Assembly (NCBI GenBank): GCA_017962445.1
Contig: JAGCVI010000022.1
Coordinates: 1 to 64,000, forward strand
Length of the DNA: 64,000 bases
Direction: 5' to 3'
Source of the DNA: Bacteroidales bacterium
GTDB lineage: Bacteria; Bacteroidota; Bacteroidia; Bacteroidales; P3
A model generated the notes under the pieces. The model did no database searches, had not been told where the DNA came from, and saw nothing but the letters and a program-made list of their open reading frames with translations. Positions 43,659 through 52,961 of this stretch are shown piece by piece; the first letter of the stretch is position 1; each line of letters starts with the position of its first letter. The position numbers and the translations under genes were made by a program.

Positions 43659-46600
43659 ATGAATTCCATTGAACAATTCACCGGATTATACTCCTTATCA
43701 AAGACCTTGCGCTTTGAGTTGAAACCTATAGGAAAAACGCAAGAAAACATAGAAAAAAACGGTATTCTTGAAAGAGACAACGAGAGAGCTGTTGCGTACA
43801 AAAGTGTAAAGAAATACATCGACGAGTATCACAAGGCATTTATTGAAAGGGTTATGAATTCTTTTCCCCACAATTTAAGCGATGAGGAGCAAGATATTTG
43901 GGAAGAAGCGTTGAATAACTATTATACATCATACCATTTACCTGCAACTAATCCTCAAAGAAAGGAAACGTTAACAGAAGCCCAGGATACTTTACGAACT
44001 CTTATTTCTAATAGTTTTCTTAGGGATAGACAGTACAAAAGACTATTTGGAAAAGAACTGTTTCAAGAGGATTTGGCGGAATTTGTAAATACTGCCCTTT
44101 TTGAAACTTATATCCGTTCTCAAAAAGGTAATAATAACTTGACCGAGGAAGAAGTCCGTCAGATACAAGAGAATACAATCAGGGAGATCTCGCTCTTCAG
44201 AAACTTTACCGTCTATTTTTCGGGTTATAACGAGAATAGGAAAAATATGTATGTTGCAGATGACAAGGCAACTTCTATTGCCAACCGCATGATTACAGAG
44301 AATCTTCCTAAGTTTGTCGACAACATGGAGGTGTTTGGGAAAATTGCCGCTAGTGAAGTCGCAAATCATTTCGAAACTCTTTACAAGTCAATGGAAGCTT
44401 ATTTAAATGTCATATCTATTGACGAAATGTTCAAGTTGGATTATTATCCAATATTGCTGACGCAAAAACAAATAGATGTATACAATACAATAATTGGAGG
44501 AAAGGTGTTGGAGGATGGGAGTAAAATACAAGGCTTGAATGAATATGTGAATCTTTACAACCAACAGCAAAAAGACAAGGCGAATAGACTCCCTAAACTA
44601 AAACCACTTTTTAAGCAGATACTTAGTGAACACAATGCTATTTCGTGGTTGCCCGATACGTTTTCAACTGACAACGAGATGCTGGAAAGCATTGAAAAGT
44701 GTTATCAGAACCTTAGGACGCAAGTTTTCGAAGGGGAAATTTCATTAAAGAAACTCTTGGATAATTTGGGAGATTATGATTTGGAACATATCTATATTCC
44801 CAATGACCTCCAATTGACCAATATTGTCCAAAAGGTATATGGAGATTGGTCAATGGTCAAGAAGGCAATGGAAGAGGATGTGAAAGCAAAGAATCCCCAA
44901 AGGAAAAATGAGACAGGCGAAAAGTATGAGGAGAGGATTGTAAAGATACTGAAATCTGATGAAAGTTTTTCTATAGCACAAATCAATAACTTGCTGAAAC
45001 CTTATCTTGGAGAAAAATACGTGCCGCTTGAAAAGTATTTTATTACTAAAGGTGCCGAGGATAATAATAATGTGCAAAAACCTAATCTCTTTATTCGTAT
45101 AGAGAATGCATACATAGAGGCAAAATCTCTGTTGAACACCCAGTATCCAAAAGACAGAACAATGTCGCAGGACAAGCAAAATGTTGAGAGAATTAAGATT
45201 TTATTGGATGCAATCAAAGACTTGCAACACTTTGTAAAACCTTTGTTGGGGAAGGGGTCTGAGGGACAAAAAGACAACACCTTCTATGGCGAGTTCATTC
45301 CACTTTGGGAAGCACTTGATCAAATTACGCCGTTGTACAATATGGTGCGTAACCGAATGACACAGAAGCCTTATTCTGATGATAAAATTAAACTTTTTTT
45401 CGAGAACAATGGCTCATTTCTAAATGGATGGGTCGACAGCAAAACAGAATCGGATAATGCTACTCAGTATGGCGGATATTTGTTCAGAAGGAAAAATAGT
45501 ATCGGCGAATATGATTACTATCTAGGAATCTCGTCTGCCACAAAACTTTTCAGAAGTTTTAATCATGTGTCGGAATCGGATAAAAGCATTTTTGAAAGAT
45601 TGGATTATTACCAATTGAAAGGAAAGACTTTTTATGGCGCTTTGTACAAAGGAGACTATGAAAAAGAATCTTCTGCTATCAAGCTGGCAATTGATAAATT
45701 CATTACTAATAATGGAAATACCATTATTAGAGAAAAGATAAATACTGAGAAAAGAAAACGACAGCCCAAGGTGTCAACTGCCATTGGTTATTTGAAATTT
45801 CTCAGACAGCAGGGAGTTGAATTGTTTGATTCTTTATTAAAAGATGGTTGCTTTGAGGAGAGTAATCAAGCTATGATCACTTCCATTAAAGCTACATTGG
45901 CGTCTATGGCGCGCATTCCTAATGCACAGGACTATGCACATAAGGATTATTCATTGTTCTCAGACGCTATGGATGATGTAGAAGAATTGTTGCAAGATGT
46001 TATTTTTTCATATTTCCCAATTAGTCAGAAAGAGATGGACAAAGTTCTTGAGAGAGAAGAAAAGCCCATGTATTTGTTCAAGATAACGAATAAGGATCTT
46101 TCTTTTGCTGAAACTCACGAAAAGGGGTTGAGGAAATCAAGAGGAACAGATAATTTGCACACCATGTACTTCAAAGCATTGATGAGTGGCACTCAAAATG
46201 TTTTCGATATTGGTTCTGGCACCGTTTTCTTTAGAGAACGCAAGATAGTGTATTCTGAAGAGCAATTGGGAAAGGGACACCACCACGAAATGCTGAAGGA
46301 TAAGTTTGATTATCCTATCATATCAAACAAGAGATATGCATACGATAAGTTCCAATTTCATTTGTCAATAAATATTAACTATAAAGCAGATAAACATAAA
46401 GACATCAATCTTTTGGTCAATGAATATCTGAAAGAATCAAAAGTCACGCATATCATTGGTATTGACCGTGGAGAAAGACACCTATTATATTTGTCTGTAA
46501 TAGATTTGCAGGGTAATATCGTTGAGCAATATTCATTAAACGAGATTGTGAATGAATATAACGACTGTAATTATCGTACTAACTATCATGATTTATTAGA

Positions 46601-47630
46601 TATCAGAGAAAAGCAAAGGGATGAGGCCAGGCGCAGTTGGCTAACCATTGAAAGTATCAAGGAATTAAAGGAGGGCTATATGAGCCAGGTGGTTCATTTA
46701 ATTGCACAACTAATTGTAAAATACAACGCAATAGTCGTGCTTGAAGACTTGAATACTGGCTTTATTAGAGGGAGGCAAAAGGTTGAGAAACAGGTTTATC
46801 AGAAGTTTGAAAAAATGCTGATTGACAAGTTGAATTATCTGGTAGACAAGAAAAAAGATATTTACGACCTGGGTGGTGCGTTGAATGCATTGCAGTTGAC
46901 AAATAAATTTGAGAGTTTTCAGAAGATAGGTAAACAATGTGGTTTCCTGTTCTATGTCCCTGCTTGGAATACCAGTAAAATGGATCCTACAACAGGATTT
47001 GTCAATATGCTTGATACACGTTACGAGAATATGGATAAAGCTAAAGCCTTTTTTGCAAAATTTAGGAGTATTCGACAAAATGTCAGTAAGGGATGGTTCG
47101 AATTTGCTATTGATTATAATGATTTTACCTCGAAAGCAGCTGGAACCAAAACACAATGGACACTTTGTACCTATGGCACACGTATTGAAACCAAACGCGA
47201 TACGAAGCAAAATAACAATTTTGTTAGCGATGAGTTTGACTTGACAGACAAGTTCAAGGTCTTGTTTAATAAATACAACATAGATGTAAACGGCAATCTA
47301 ATGGAGCAGATTTGCTCACAAAATGACGCTACATTCTTCAAAGAATTACTACACATGCTACATTTGACCTTGCAGATGCGAAATAGTATTACTGGAACAG
47401 AAGTGGATTATTTAATTTCACCTGTTATGAATGCTTCTGGTAAGTTCTACGATAGTCGTACTTGTGAAAATAATCTACCTAAGAATGCTGATGCCAACGG
47501 GGCCTACAACATTGCTAGAAAAGGATTGTGGATTGTCGAACAGATAAAACATTCGGACAATATATCGAAATTAAAAATAGCAATCAGCAACAAGGAATGG
47601 CTACGATATACACAAGGGTTGGTAGACTAA
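43659..47630 (+). CDS. cas12a: CRISPR-associated endonuclease Cas12a (Cpf1), type V-A
   Basis: A 1323-residue Cas12a that processes its own crRNAs and makes staggered DNA cuts with a single RuvC site. The N-terminus FTGLYSLSKTLRFELKPIGK is the wedge-domain start found in nearly all Cas12a proteins. RuvC-I is HIIGIDRGERHLLY with Asp936, RuvC-II is IVVLEDLNTGF with Glu1029, and RuvC-III is NADANGAYNIA with Asp1278. The bridge helix region EARRSWLTIESIKELKEGY and the nuclease-lobe segment KAAGTKTQWTLCTYG follow. No catalytic residue is missing. Coding DNA is visibly AT-rich compared with neighbouring housekeeping genes. cas4 follows 9 bases later. Confidence 0.98.
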   Translation: MNSIEQFTGLYSLSKTLRFELKPIGKTQENIEKNGILERDNERAVAYKSVKKYIDEYHKAFIERVMNSFPHNLSDEEQDIWEEALNNYYTSYHLPATNPQRKETLTEAQDTLRTLISNSFLRDRQYKRLFGKELFQEDLAEFVNTALFETYIRSQKGNNNLTEEEVRQIQENTIREISLFRNFTVYFSGYNENRKNMYVADDKATSIANRMITENLPKFVDNMEVFGKIAASEVANHFETLYKSMEAYLNVISIDEMFKLDYYPILLTQKQIDVYNTIIGGKVLEDGSKIQGLNEYVNLYNQQQKDKANRLPKLKPLFKQILSEHNAISWLPDTFSTDNEMLESIEKCYQNLRTQVFEGEISLKKLLDNLGDYDLEHIYIPNDLQLTNIVQKVYGDWSMVKKAMEEDVKAKNPQRKNETGEKYEERIVKILKSDESFSIAQINNLLKPYLGEKYVPLEKYFITKGAEDNNNVQKPNLFIRIENAYIEAKSLLNTQYPKDRTMSQDKQNVERIKILLDAIKDLQHFVKPLLGKGSEGQKDNTFYGEFIPLWEALDQITPLYNMVRNRMTQKPYSDDKIKLFFENNGSFLNGWVDSKTESDNATQYGGYLFRRKNSIGEYDYYLGISSATKLFRSFNHVSESDKSIFERLDYYQLKGKTFYGALYKGDYEKESSAIKLAIDKFITNNGNTIIREKINTEKRKRQPKVSTAIGYLKFLRQQGVELFDSLLKDGCFEESNQAMITSIKATLASMARIPNAQDYAHKDYSLFSDAMDDVEELLQDVIFSYFPISQKEMDKVLEREEKPMYLFKITNKDLSFAETHEKGLRKSRGTDNLHTMYFKALMSGTQNVFDIGSGTVFFRERKIVYSEEQLGKGHHHEMLKDKFDYPIISNKRYAYDKFQFHLSININYKADKHKDINLLVNEYLKESKVTHIIGIDRGERHLLYLSVIDLQGNIVEQYSLNEIVNEYNDCNYRTNYHDLLDIREKQRDEARRSWLTIESIKELKEGYMSQVVHLIAQLIVKYNAIVVLEDLNTGFIRGRQKVEKQVYQKFEKMLIDKLNYLVDKKKDIYDLGGALNALQLTNKFESFQKIGKQCGFLFYVPAWNTSKMDPTTGFVNMLDTRYENMDKAKAFFAKFRSIRQNVSKGWFEFAIDYNDFTSKAAGTKTQWTLCTYGTRIETKRDTKQNNNFVSDEFDLTDKFKVLFNKYNIDVNGNLMEQICSQNDATFFKELLHMLHLTLQMRNSITGTEVDYLISPVMNASGKFYDSRTCENNLPKNADANGAYNIARKGLWIVEQIKHSDNISKLKIAISNKEWLRYTQGLVD

Positions 47631-47639
47631 TTGTTAATA

Positions 47640-48203
47640 ATGGAATACTACATTTCCATATCTACCCTCAATGATTTCATCTTCTGTCCGTATTCCATAT
47701 ACCTGCATAATGTGTATATGGATACGGACGAAGGGATGTACCAAGCCACACCACAAACCAAAGGGAAAATAGCTCATGAGCCGGTTGATTCCAAGACATC
47801 AAGCAATAGGAAAGATGAAATCCTCTCATTGCCAGTACTGTCAGAACAACTGGGGGTGATGGGCAAGATTGATGTCTATCGGAAAAAGGAGAAGAAGCTG
47901 ATTGAAAGGAAATACCAACTCAAACAAATCTATCAAGGACAGATATATCAGTTGTGGGCACAGTATTTTTGCATGGTAGAAATGGGCTATGAGGTGGAAA
48001 AAATTGCTTTCTATGAAATATCAACGAACAAGGCAATCCCGATAAGCCTGCCAACAGTTGAAAACAAGCAGGAACTGATGGGGTTCATACAATCATTTAG
48101 GGAATACAATCCTGCCACTCCTTTTGTTGCCAATCCAAATAAATGTCACCATTGTATCTATTGCAACCTTTGTGATAAAACCGAAGAAAACAATGTTTAC
48201 TAA
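47640..48203 (+). CDS. cas4: CRISPR-associated exonuclease Cas4 (type V-A)
   Basis: A 187-residue Cas4, which trims and selects prespacers so that new spacers have the correct PAM. It has the iron-sulfur cysteines (FIFCPYS near the start and CHHCIYCNLC near the end) and a RecB-type nuclease site: His in KGKIAHE, Asp in VMGKIDVYR, and Glu-x-Lys in LIERKYQ. The ATG at 47640 is chosen; a TTG 9 bases upstream directly follows the cas12a stop. The end overlaps cas1 by 11 bases. Confidence 0.95.
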   Translation: MEYYISISTLNDFIFCPYSIYLHNVYMDTDEGMYQATPQTKGKIAHEPVDSKTSSNRKDEILSLPVLSEQLGVMGKIDVYRKKEKKLIERKYQLKQIYQGQIYQLWAQYFCMVEMGYEVEKIAFYEISTNKAIPISLPTVENKQELMGFIQSFREYNPATPFVANPNKCHHCIYCNLCDKTEENNVY

Positions 48204-49164
48204 CAAGGATATTGAATACAGGTCAATCTACGTTATCAACTGCATTCGTGACAGGGATTTGCGAGTGAGCAATGGCGAATTGTTGCTTGAAGATATCGAA
48301 GGGTCAAAAACATTGACAAAACTACCTTTTCAAAAGATTCTGGCATTGTTTATCATTGGACACATACGAATAACCACACCGCTGATTGACAAGTGCAAGA
48401 AGTTCAATGTTGCGCTTATCGTTGTTAACCAAAGCTTCAGGCCGGTGTTTTATTGGGCTAATGCTGCGGAGGCAAATTACCTGCTTCGACAGAGACAGTA
48501 TCAGTTTTCCAAAGAGGATATTTCTATTGCAAAAATACTTGTTGAGAACAAAATCAACAATCAAATTGTAGCTCTACAGAAGACCCGTAAGACAGATGAA
48601 TTGACCCAATCGGCAGTCGAGTTTTGCAGGAAATGTCTTCAAAAACTCGCGGTTATTGACCAATACAATGGTTTGATGGGTATTGAGGGATTAGCATCAA
48701 AGTACTTTTTTGAAGCTTTCTTCCAAGACATGGACTGGGGTGCAAGAAAGCCGCGCATAAAATGCGATGCAATCAATGCGACACTAGATATCGGATACAC
48801 CATCCTGTTCAATTATATTGAATGTTTTGTGCGTATGTTTGGCTTCGATCCATACGTTGGTGTTTATCATCGGTTATGGTTCAAACGGAAATCATTGGTT
48901 TGTGACTTGATGGAGCCTTTCAGGTGCATCGTCGACCGAACTGTCAGAACAGCGTTTAATAGGAAACAGTTCTCGGAGAAAGATTTCAATGTGATAAAAG
49001 GGGAGTATAAACTCAAAGTCCAAAAGAACTCCGATTATTGCAGGGTGTTTTTTGATGCATTAATTCCCTATAAATCTGAAGTATTCATTTTTATTCAATC
49101 CTATTATAGGTGTTTTATGAGGCAAAGGGATGTGTATGTTTATCCAAGATTTGGTTTCCAATGA
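48193..49164 (+). CDS. cas1: Type V-A CRISPR-associated integrase Cas1
   Basis: A 323-residue Cas1 different from that of the type II operon. Metal-site residues: Glu165 in MGIEGLASKYFF, His226 in GVYHRLWF, and Asp238 in VCDLMEPFR. An N-terminal beta domain (RSIYVINCIRDRDLRVSNGELLLED) precedes the helical catalytic domain. The ATG at 48193 gives the family N-terminus and overlaps cas4 by 11 bases; the frame is open further upstream within cas4 but is not expected to be used. The stop overlaps cas2 by 4 bases (ATGA). Confidence 0.95.
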   Translation: MFTNKDIEYRSIYVINCIRDRDLRVSNGELLLEDIEGSKTLTKLPFQKILALFIIGHIRITTPLIDKCKKFNVALIVVNQSFRPVFYWANAAEANYLLRQRQYQFSKEDISIAKILVENKINNQIVALQKTRKTDELTQSAVEFCRKCLQKLAVIDQYNGLMGIEGLASKYFFEAFFQDMDWGARKPRIKCDAINATLDIGYTILFNYIECFVRMFGFDPYVGVYHRLWFKRKSLVCDLMEPFRCIVDRTVRTAFNRKQFSEKDFNVIKGEYKLKVQKNSDYCRVFFDALIPYKSEVFIFIQSYYRCFMRQRDVYVYPRFGFQ

Positions 49165-49433
49165 TGATAATAAGTTACGATATTGCAGATGATAAACTGA
49201 GAAATCGTTTCTCAAAGATGCTTACAAAAAATGGAGCAATTAGGTTGCAGTTTTCAGTGTACGAGGTAAACAACACTTCGCGTGTAATAGACAATATCCT
49301 GGTGAAAATCGAAGATGTCTATTCAAAGCATTTTTCTGGAGCCGACAGTGTAGTGATTTTTGAGATTGGGAATGCCAAAATAAAGAAATATGGGAATGCT
49401 ATTCATCGAGATTGTGATGTTGTCTATTTCTAA
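49161..49433 (+). CDS. cas2: CRISPR-associated protein Cas2 (type V-A)
   Basis: A 90-residue Cas2. MMIISYDIADDKLRNRFSKM carries the first beta strand with the conserved Asp (SYDIADD), and RLQFSVYEVNNT the second; the C-terminal strand DSVVIFEIGNAK is present. ATG at 49161 overlaps the cas1 stop by 4 bases; ATG at 49164 is one codon later. It completes the adaptation set cas4-cas1-cas2 of the type V-A locus. Confidence 0.95.
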   Translation: MMIISYDIADDKLRNRFSKMLTKNGAIRLQFSVYEVNNTSRVIDNILVKIEDVYSKHFSGADSVVIFEIGNAKIKKYGNAIHRDCDVVYF

Positions 49434-49499
49434 CAAACCTAGGTTTAAACAATTAATAATATAACTATAATATACTGATAATAATATGATTGTGTTATT

Positions 49500-49537
49500 G
49501 ACTAAAACAGGGTGGGGTGATTTAGTCCCTTTTTTTG
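49500..49537 (+). terminator. Probable terminator of the type V-A cas operon
   Basis: GACTAAA at 49500-49506 pairs with TTTAGTC at 49521-49527 around a G-rich loop and is followed by CCTTTTTTTG. It lies between cas2 and the array promoter, so cas genes and array are separate units. Confidence 0.6.
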
Positions 49538-49561
49538 TTCTTTGAAATGATTCGTAAAAAC

Positions 49562-49590
49562 TTGACATAAAGAAATAAGTTGTATTTTTG
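49562..49590 (+). promoter_or_regulatory. Leader promoter of the Cas12a array
   Basis: TTG at 49562-49564 (within TTGACA), 18 bp, TATTTTTG at 49583-49590. Transcription should start near 49597, only a few bases before the first repeat at 49604. Confidence 0.75.
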
Positions 49591-49603
49591 CAAAAAATAT
49601 AGA

Positions 49604-50794
49604 GGCTATAGGCCAAACATAATTTCTACTATTGTAGATTTTTGCTCTGTCTGGGTACCCACCAGCGGCTATAGGCCAAACATAATTTCTACTATTGTAG
49701 ATATATCAGTATCAGATTTTTTGGTTGTTATCGGGCTATAGGCCAAACATAATTTCTACTATTGTAGATCACCGTGGTTTGTTGTGTTACCTTTCCGGCT
49801 ATAGGCCAAACATAATTTCTACTATTGTAGATCAGATGGCTGCTGGAGTCGAACCGTTGGAAGGCTATAGGCCAAACATAATTTCTACTATTGTAGATAA
49901 ACGAAAGGAGTTAAAAATGAATGAGGGCTATAGGCCAAACATAATTTCTACTATTGTAGATCGCAAGGCACAGGAACAACAGCTTGACGGGCTATAGGCC
50001 AAACATAATTTCTACTATTGTAGATCCGGCTACGGCAGTTGGAAAGAAAAACAGGCTATAGGCCAAACATAATTTCTACTATTGTAGATGTCAAGGAATG
50101 CCACTATCTGCTGCAGTGGCTATAGGCCAAACATAATTTCTACTATTGTAGATAGTATTGACAGGAAGTCCGCGCTGAACCATGGCTATAGGCCAAACAT
50201 AATTTCTACTATTGTAGATAATAACTGTTCCTTAAGACTTTTAATAACGGCTATAGGCCAAACATAATTTCTACTATTGTAGATATTGTCGGTTCGTTTA
50301 CATATAACTGGAGGCTATAGGCCAAACATAATTTCTACTATTGTAGATTGCAGCAACAATCCATCCCTCTTTAACGGCTATAGGCCAAACATAATTTCTA
50401 CTATTGTAGATTATTATAGTGCATTACAGCATTCAACAAGGCTATAGGCCAAACATAATTTCTACTATTGTAGATTGGGTGCGGCGGCCTCTCGACCCTC
50501 CGCGGCTATAGGCCAAACATAATTTCTACTATTGTAGATTGACGCGTAAACACTATAACAGCCGTGCGGCTATAGGCCAAACATAATTTCTACTATTGTA
50601 GATTTCATTCTTATGAGCCTACTATAACTCCTGGCTATAGGCCAAACATAATTTCTACTATTGTAGATAGGAACCATTTGAATCGGGTGAGGTTGGGCTA
50701 TAGGCCAAACATAATTTCTACTATTGTAGATATCAACAACCTTGAAGTGAAAGAGGAAGGCTATAGGCCAAACATAATTTCTGCTATTGTAGAT
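49604..50794 (+). CRISPR. Type V-A CRISPR array, 19 repeats
   Basis: 36-base repeats beginning GGCTATAGGCC and ending with the Cas12a hairpin TTTCTACTATTGTAGAT, with 18 spacers of 27-31 bases. Repeat starts: 49604, 49667, 49734, 49797, 49863, 49926, 49990, 50054, 50118, 50184, 50249, 50313, 50376, 50440, 50504, 50568, 50633, 50696, 50759. The last repeat has one change in the hairpin (TTTCTGCT), as expected for the oldest, leader-distal end, and the leader promoter lies on the left, so guides are read on the plus strand. The repeat hairpin is what Cas12a recognises and cuts; no tracrRNA is needed. Confidence 0.98.
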
Positions 50795-50861
50795 TAAAGA
50801 GTGTTTAATATGTTTTTGGCACGGGCATAACCTCACACACAATCCCTCTCCCACAGGAGAG

Positions 50862-51179
50862 GTGAGTGAAATGCTGAAGGACTCCGTTTGTTGCAAGATT
50901 CCGAAAACGAACCGTGATTTCTGGGTGAAGAAGATTCTGCGCAACCGCGAGCGCGACAAGAATAACTACCGTCTGCTGCAAGAAAATGGATGGCATGTGA
51001 TAGTCATCTGGGAGTGCCAGCTGACACCCAAACGCCTCGAACACACGATGCGCGAGGTGGAACTGCTGCTCGCCGACAACCTTCTCTCACTCTACAAGAA
51101 ACACATCCCCGTCCCCTACAGCATGGAAGAAGAAGGACAGCTGCCAATGGCCGCTGAGGATTCCCCAGAATGGAGCTGA
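50862..51179 (+). pseudogene. Vsr endonuclease fragment
   Basis: A 105-codon frame whose first half is the C-terminal part of a very-short-patch-repair endonuclease: KIPKTNRDFWVKKILRNRER, then LQENGWHVIVIWECQL, the family's PxTNxxFWxxK and GWxVxxxWEC blocks. The N-terminal half with the catalytic Asp and metal His residues is missing; the frame starts at a GTG right after noncoding DNA 68 bases past the array. Vsr enzymes repair T:G mismatches next to Dcm-type methylation, but no methylase gene is in the window. The piece is most likely non-functional. Confidence 0.75.
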
Positions 51180-51362
51180 TGATACGGAAAAAACATGTTT
51201 TAAATAAATGCATCTTTCTTACTTTTTTTACATTGGAAAAGTGTAAAATACACACCACAATGGATTAAAATACAGTTTTTTATTAAAACATTTTTTTGCG
51301 AGCAGCGAGGCTTCATACGCACCTGCAAAAAGGATATCACGCAGTAAAACAAGGAGCATAAG

Positions 51363-51785
51363 TTGGAGATAGTGGAGATTTACGACCTCATTCCATCCGA
51401 ACTGAATGCCCAAAACAAGCGTTTCATAATAAAGAAACTAAAAGAGAAGACTCGCTTCAGCAAGTACGAGAACGGTTTCCTATGGCTGAAGAACGCTGGT
51501 GTGACCATCTCTACATATAACGTGGAGGAACCGCAGCTGCCGTTGCTGCTGAACAAACAGCGCAACAGGTTCAAGCTGTTCGCCAACGACGCGGGTTTGC
51601 TGGCGGCCATGTATGGCAGGAATTTATAGACGCGCCTGCTTGGCAAAGACTCCAACATCAACTTCATAGCCATCAATGAGAACCTTGTGGCGCAGGAATT
51701 CTACGCACACGGTTTTGCGGTGGAACATTCGCTCTTCTACTTTAACAGCAAGAAGCAAGGGGAACTCGACTTCTCATCCACCCAT
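51363..51785 (+). pseudogene. Broken AAA-type ATPase (DUF4143) fragment
   Basis: Reads in one frame as the C-terminal half of a DUF4143 AAA-type ATPase: VEIYDLIPSELNAQNKRFI, NGFLWLKNAGVTIS, then LFANDAGLLAAMYG. An in-frame TAG at 51627-51629 follows, and the same frame resumes with NLVAQEFYAHGF and ELDFS, which match the family's ENxVxxxL and E-x-D-F nuclease-like end. The ATP-binding half is absent and another in-frame stop lies at 51345. The gene is decayed at both ends. Confidence 0.72.
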
Positions 51786-51802
51786 ATTATTTACAATGTT
51801 TC

Positions 51803-52591
51803 TTATTCGCGGACGTTGATTGTCTCTATTGTATCGAATTGTTCGGCGATTTTGCGGCAGAACACTTTGTCGGTGATTGTCATTGTGCGACTGGCAAAGG
51901 TCCTGAGATTGCGCCGGTGGAACAGTTTCTCGTATATTGACCATCGTGCAGAGGTGTGAACGCGTTTGCGAAATTCGCCGGCAAGGAAACAGGCTATGTT
52001 GTCGTTGTACCTACTGTTGAGGTGGAAATGGTTGTTAATGATGTTCTTCTGAAACAGCAGATTGAGCAGTGTCTTAGCTGTGCTGTTGTTCAAATCGGAC
52101 ATCATATTGTTACTCTCAACGAGGTTGTCGAAGTAGCTCCAGTCGAGTTCACCGTGCTGCCGTTGCCGTTTGTTGTCCGTTCCGGCTTCAAGGGGCAGGT
52201 TTGCAGCTTGCAGTGCAGCCGACACAAGTGTTTTTTCCCTTTCTGTGGCAAACATTTCACTTTGAATGGCCGCAAGAGTCTGCGAATCCCTGTTTGCTGT
52301 GGTGGTGAATGAGGAAAAAGGATGTATGGTTTTGAGCAATGACTCTTTTTCTGTCTGTGACTGTTCCAGTTGTCTTTCTAGCAGTGCAGATTTGTTTCTT
52401 TCTATTTCAAGCAGTGATTTAGTATCGTTGAGTTGATTCTTTAGTTCGGCGATTTTGCTCTGCATTTCCATTTTTTCGGCTTCGCTTTCGTTCAGTGCTT
52501 TTGTGAGAGAGCAGACTATCTCGCTCATGGTGTTGAACGAGGAGCTGCCGCAATGAGGCACATTATTTGATGTACATTCTAACTTTTCCAT
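51803..52591 (-). CDS. Coiled-coil protein, unknown function
   Basis: A 262-residue protein without recognised family. Residues about 25 to 95 form a coiled coil (ALNESEAEKMEMQSKIAELK and following heptads). The C-terminal 110 residues are compact and basic, with DWSYFDNLVESNN, FHLNSRYNDNIACFLAGEFR and IYEKLFHRRNLRTFAS; they could bind nucleic acid, but this is a guess. No signal peptide. The ATG at 52591 is preferred to a GTG two codons upstream. It ends within 20 bases of the decayed ATPase fragment and sits in a low-gene-density stretch, so horizontal origin is possible. Confidence 0.6.
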   Translation of the reverse strand: MEKLECTSNNVPHCGSSSFNTMSEIVCSLTKALNESEAEKMEMQSKIAELKNQLNDTKSLLEIERNKSALLERQLEQSQTEKESLLKTIHPFSSFTTTANRDSQTLAAIQSEMFATEREKTLVSAALQAANLPLEAGTDNKRQRQHGELDWSYFDNLVESNNMMSDLNNSTAKTLLNLLFQKNIINNHFHLNSRYNDNIACFLAGEFRKRVHTSARWSIYEKLFHRRNLRTFASRTMTITDKVFCRKIAEQFDTIETINVRE

Positions 52592-52961
52592 AGCCACAGG
52601 ACTTCAAAGGGTTTATTACGATGGAAAAGCTTTGATTCCTTGCTGTTGCAGGTTGACGTAGAAGCCGCCGATGAGACGGTGCTGTTTGAGATTATATATT
52701 GGAAAATGTTGTGAATCATTATAATATGCATTTAAAATGTTAAAAAAATGTATTAATTTGGTTCTTGCAAAGATATGTAAAAAAGACTGATTTTCAAATA
52801 AAAATAATATAAAAATAATTAATTGGTATATATTATTGTAATTCAGTTGGATGAGTGATTGCGGTGAACGTCTGTTGCCGAATATAAAAAAACTGATTAT
52901 ATTTGTAATCCGTTTGTTAAGACGTTTTTTTTATTAGATAATTGTAAATAAATAATATACC
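52592..52961. other. AT-rich intergenic region with ftcD promoter
   Basis: No gene is seen. A short GC-rich patch at 52645-52690 reads on the minus strand as HRLIGGFYVNLQQQGIK and may be a scrap of a lost gene. A -7 element TATATTTG at 52898-52905 with TTG at 52875-52877 (20-bp gap) is a reasonable ftcD promoter. Confidence 0.5.

Noticed and set aside
49725..50959. Open frames with repeated YRPNIISTIVD or YNSRNYVWPIA in the Cas12a array
   Set aside because: Translations of the 36-base repeat on the two strands, not proteins.
51627..51629. In-frame TAG in the DUF4143 gene as a recoded codon
   Set aside because: The gene also lacks its ATP-binding half and has another stop upstream, so decay is the simpler explanation.
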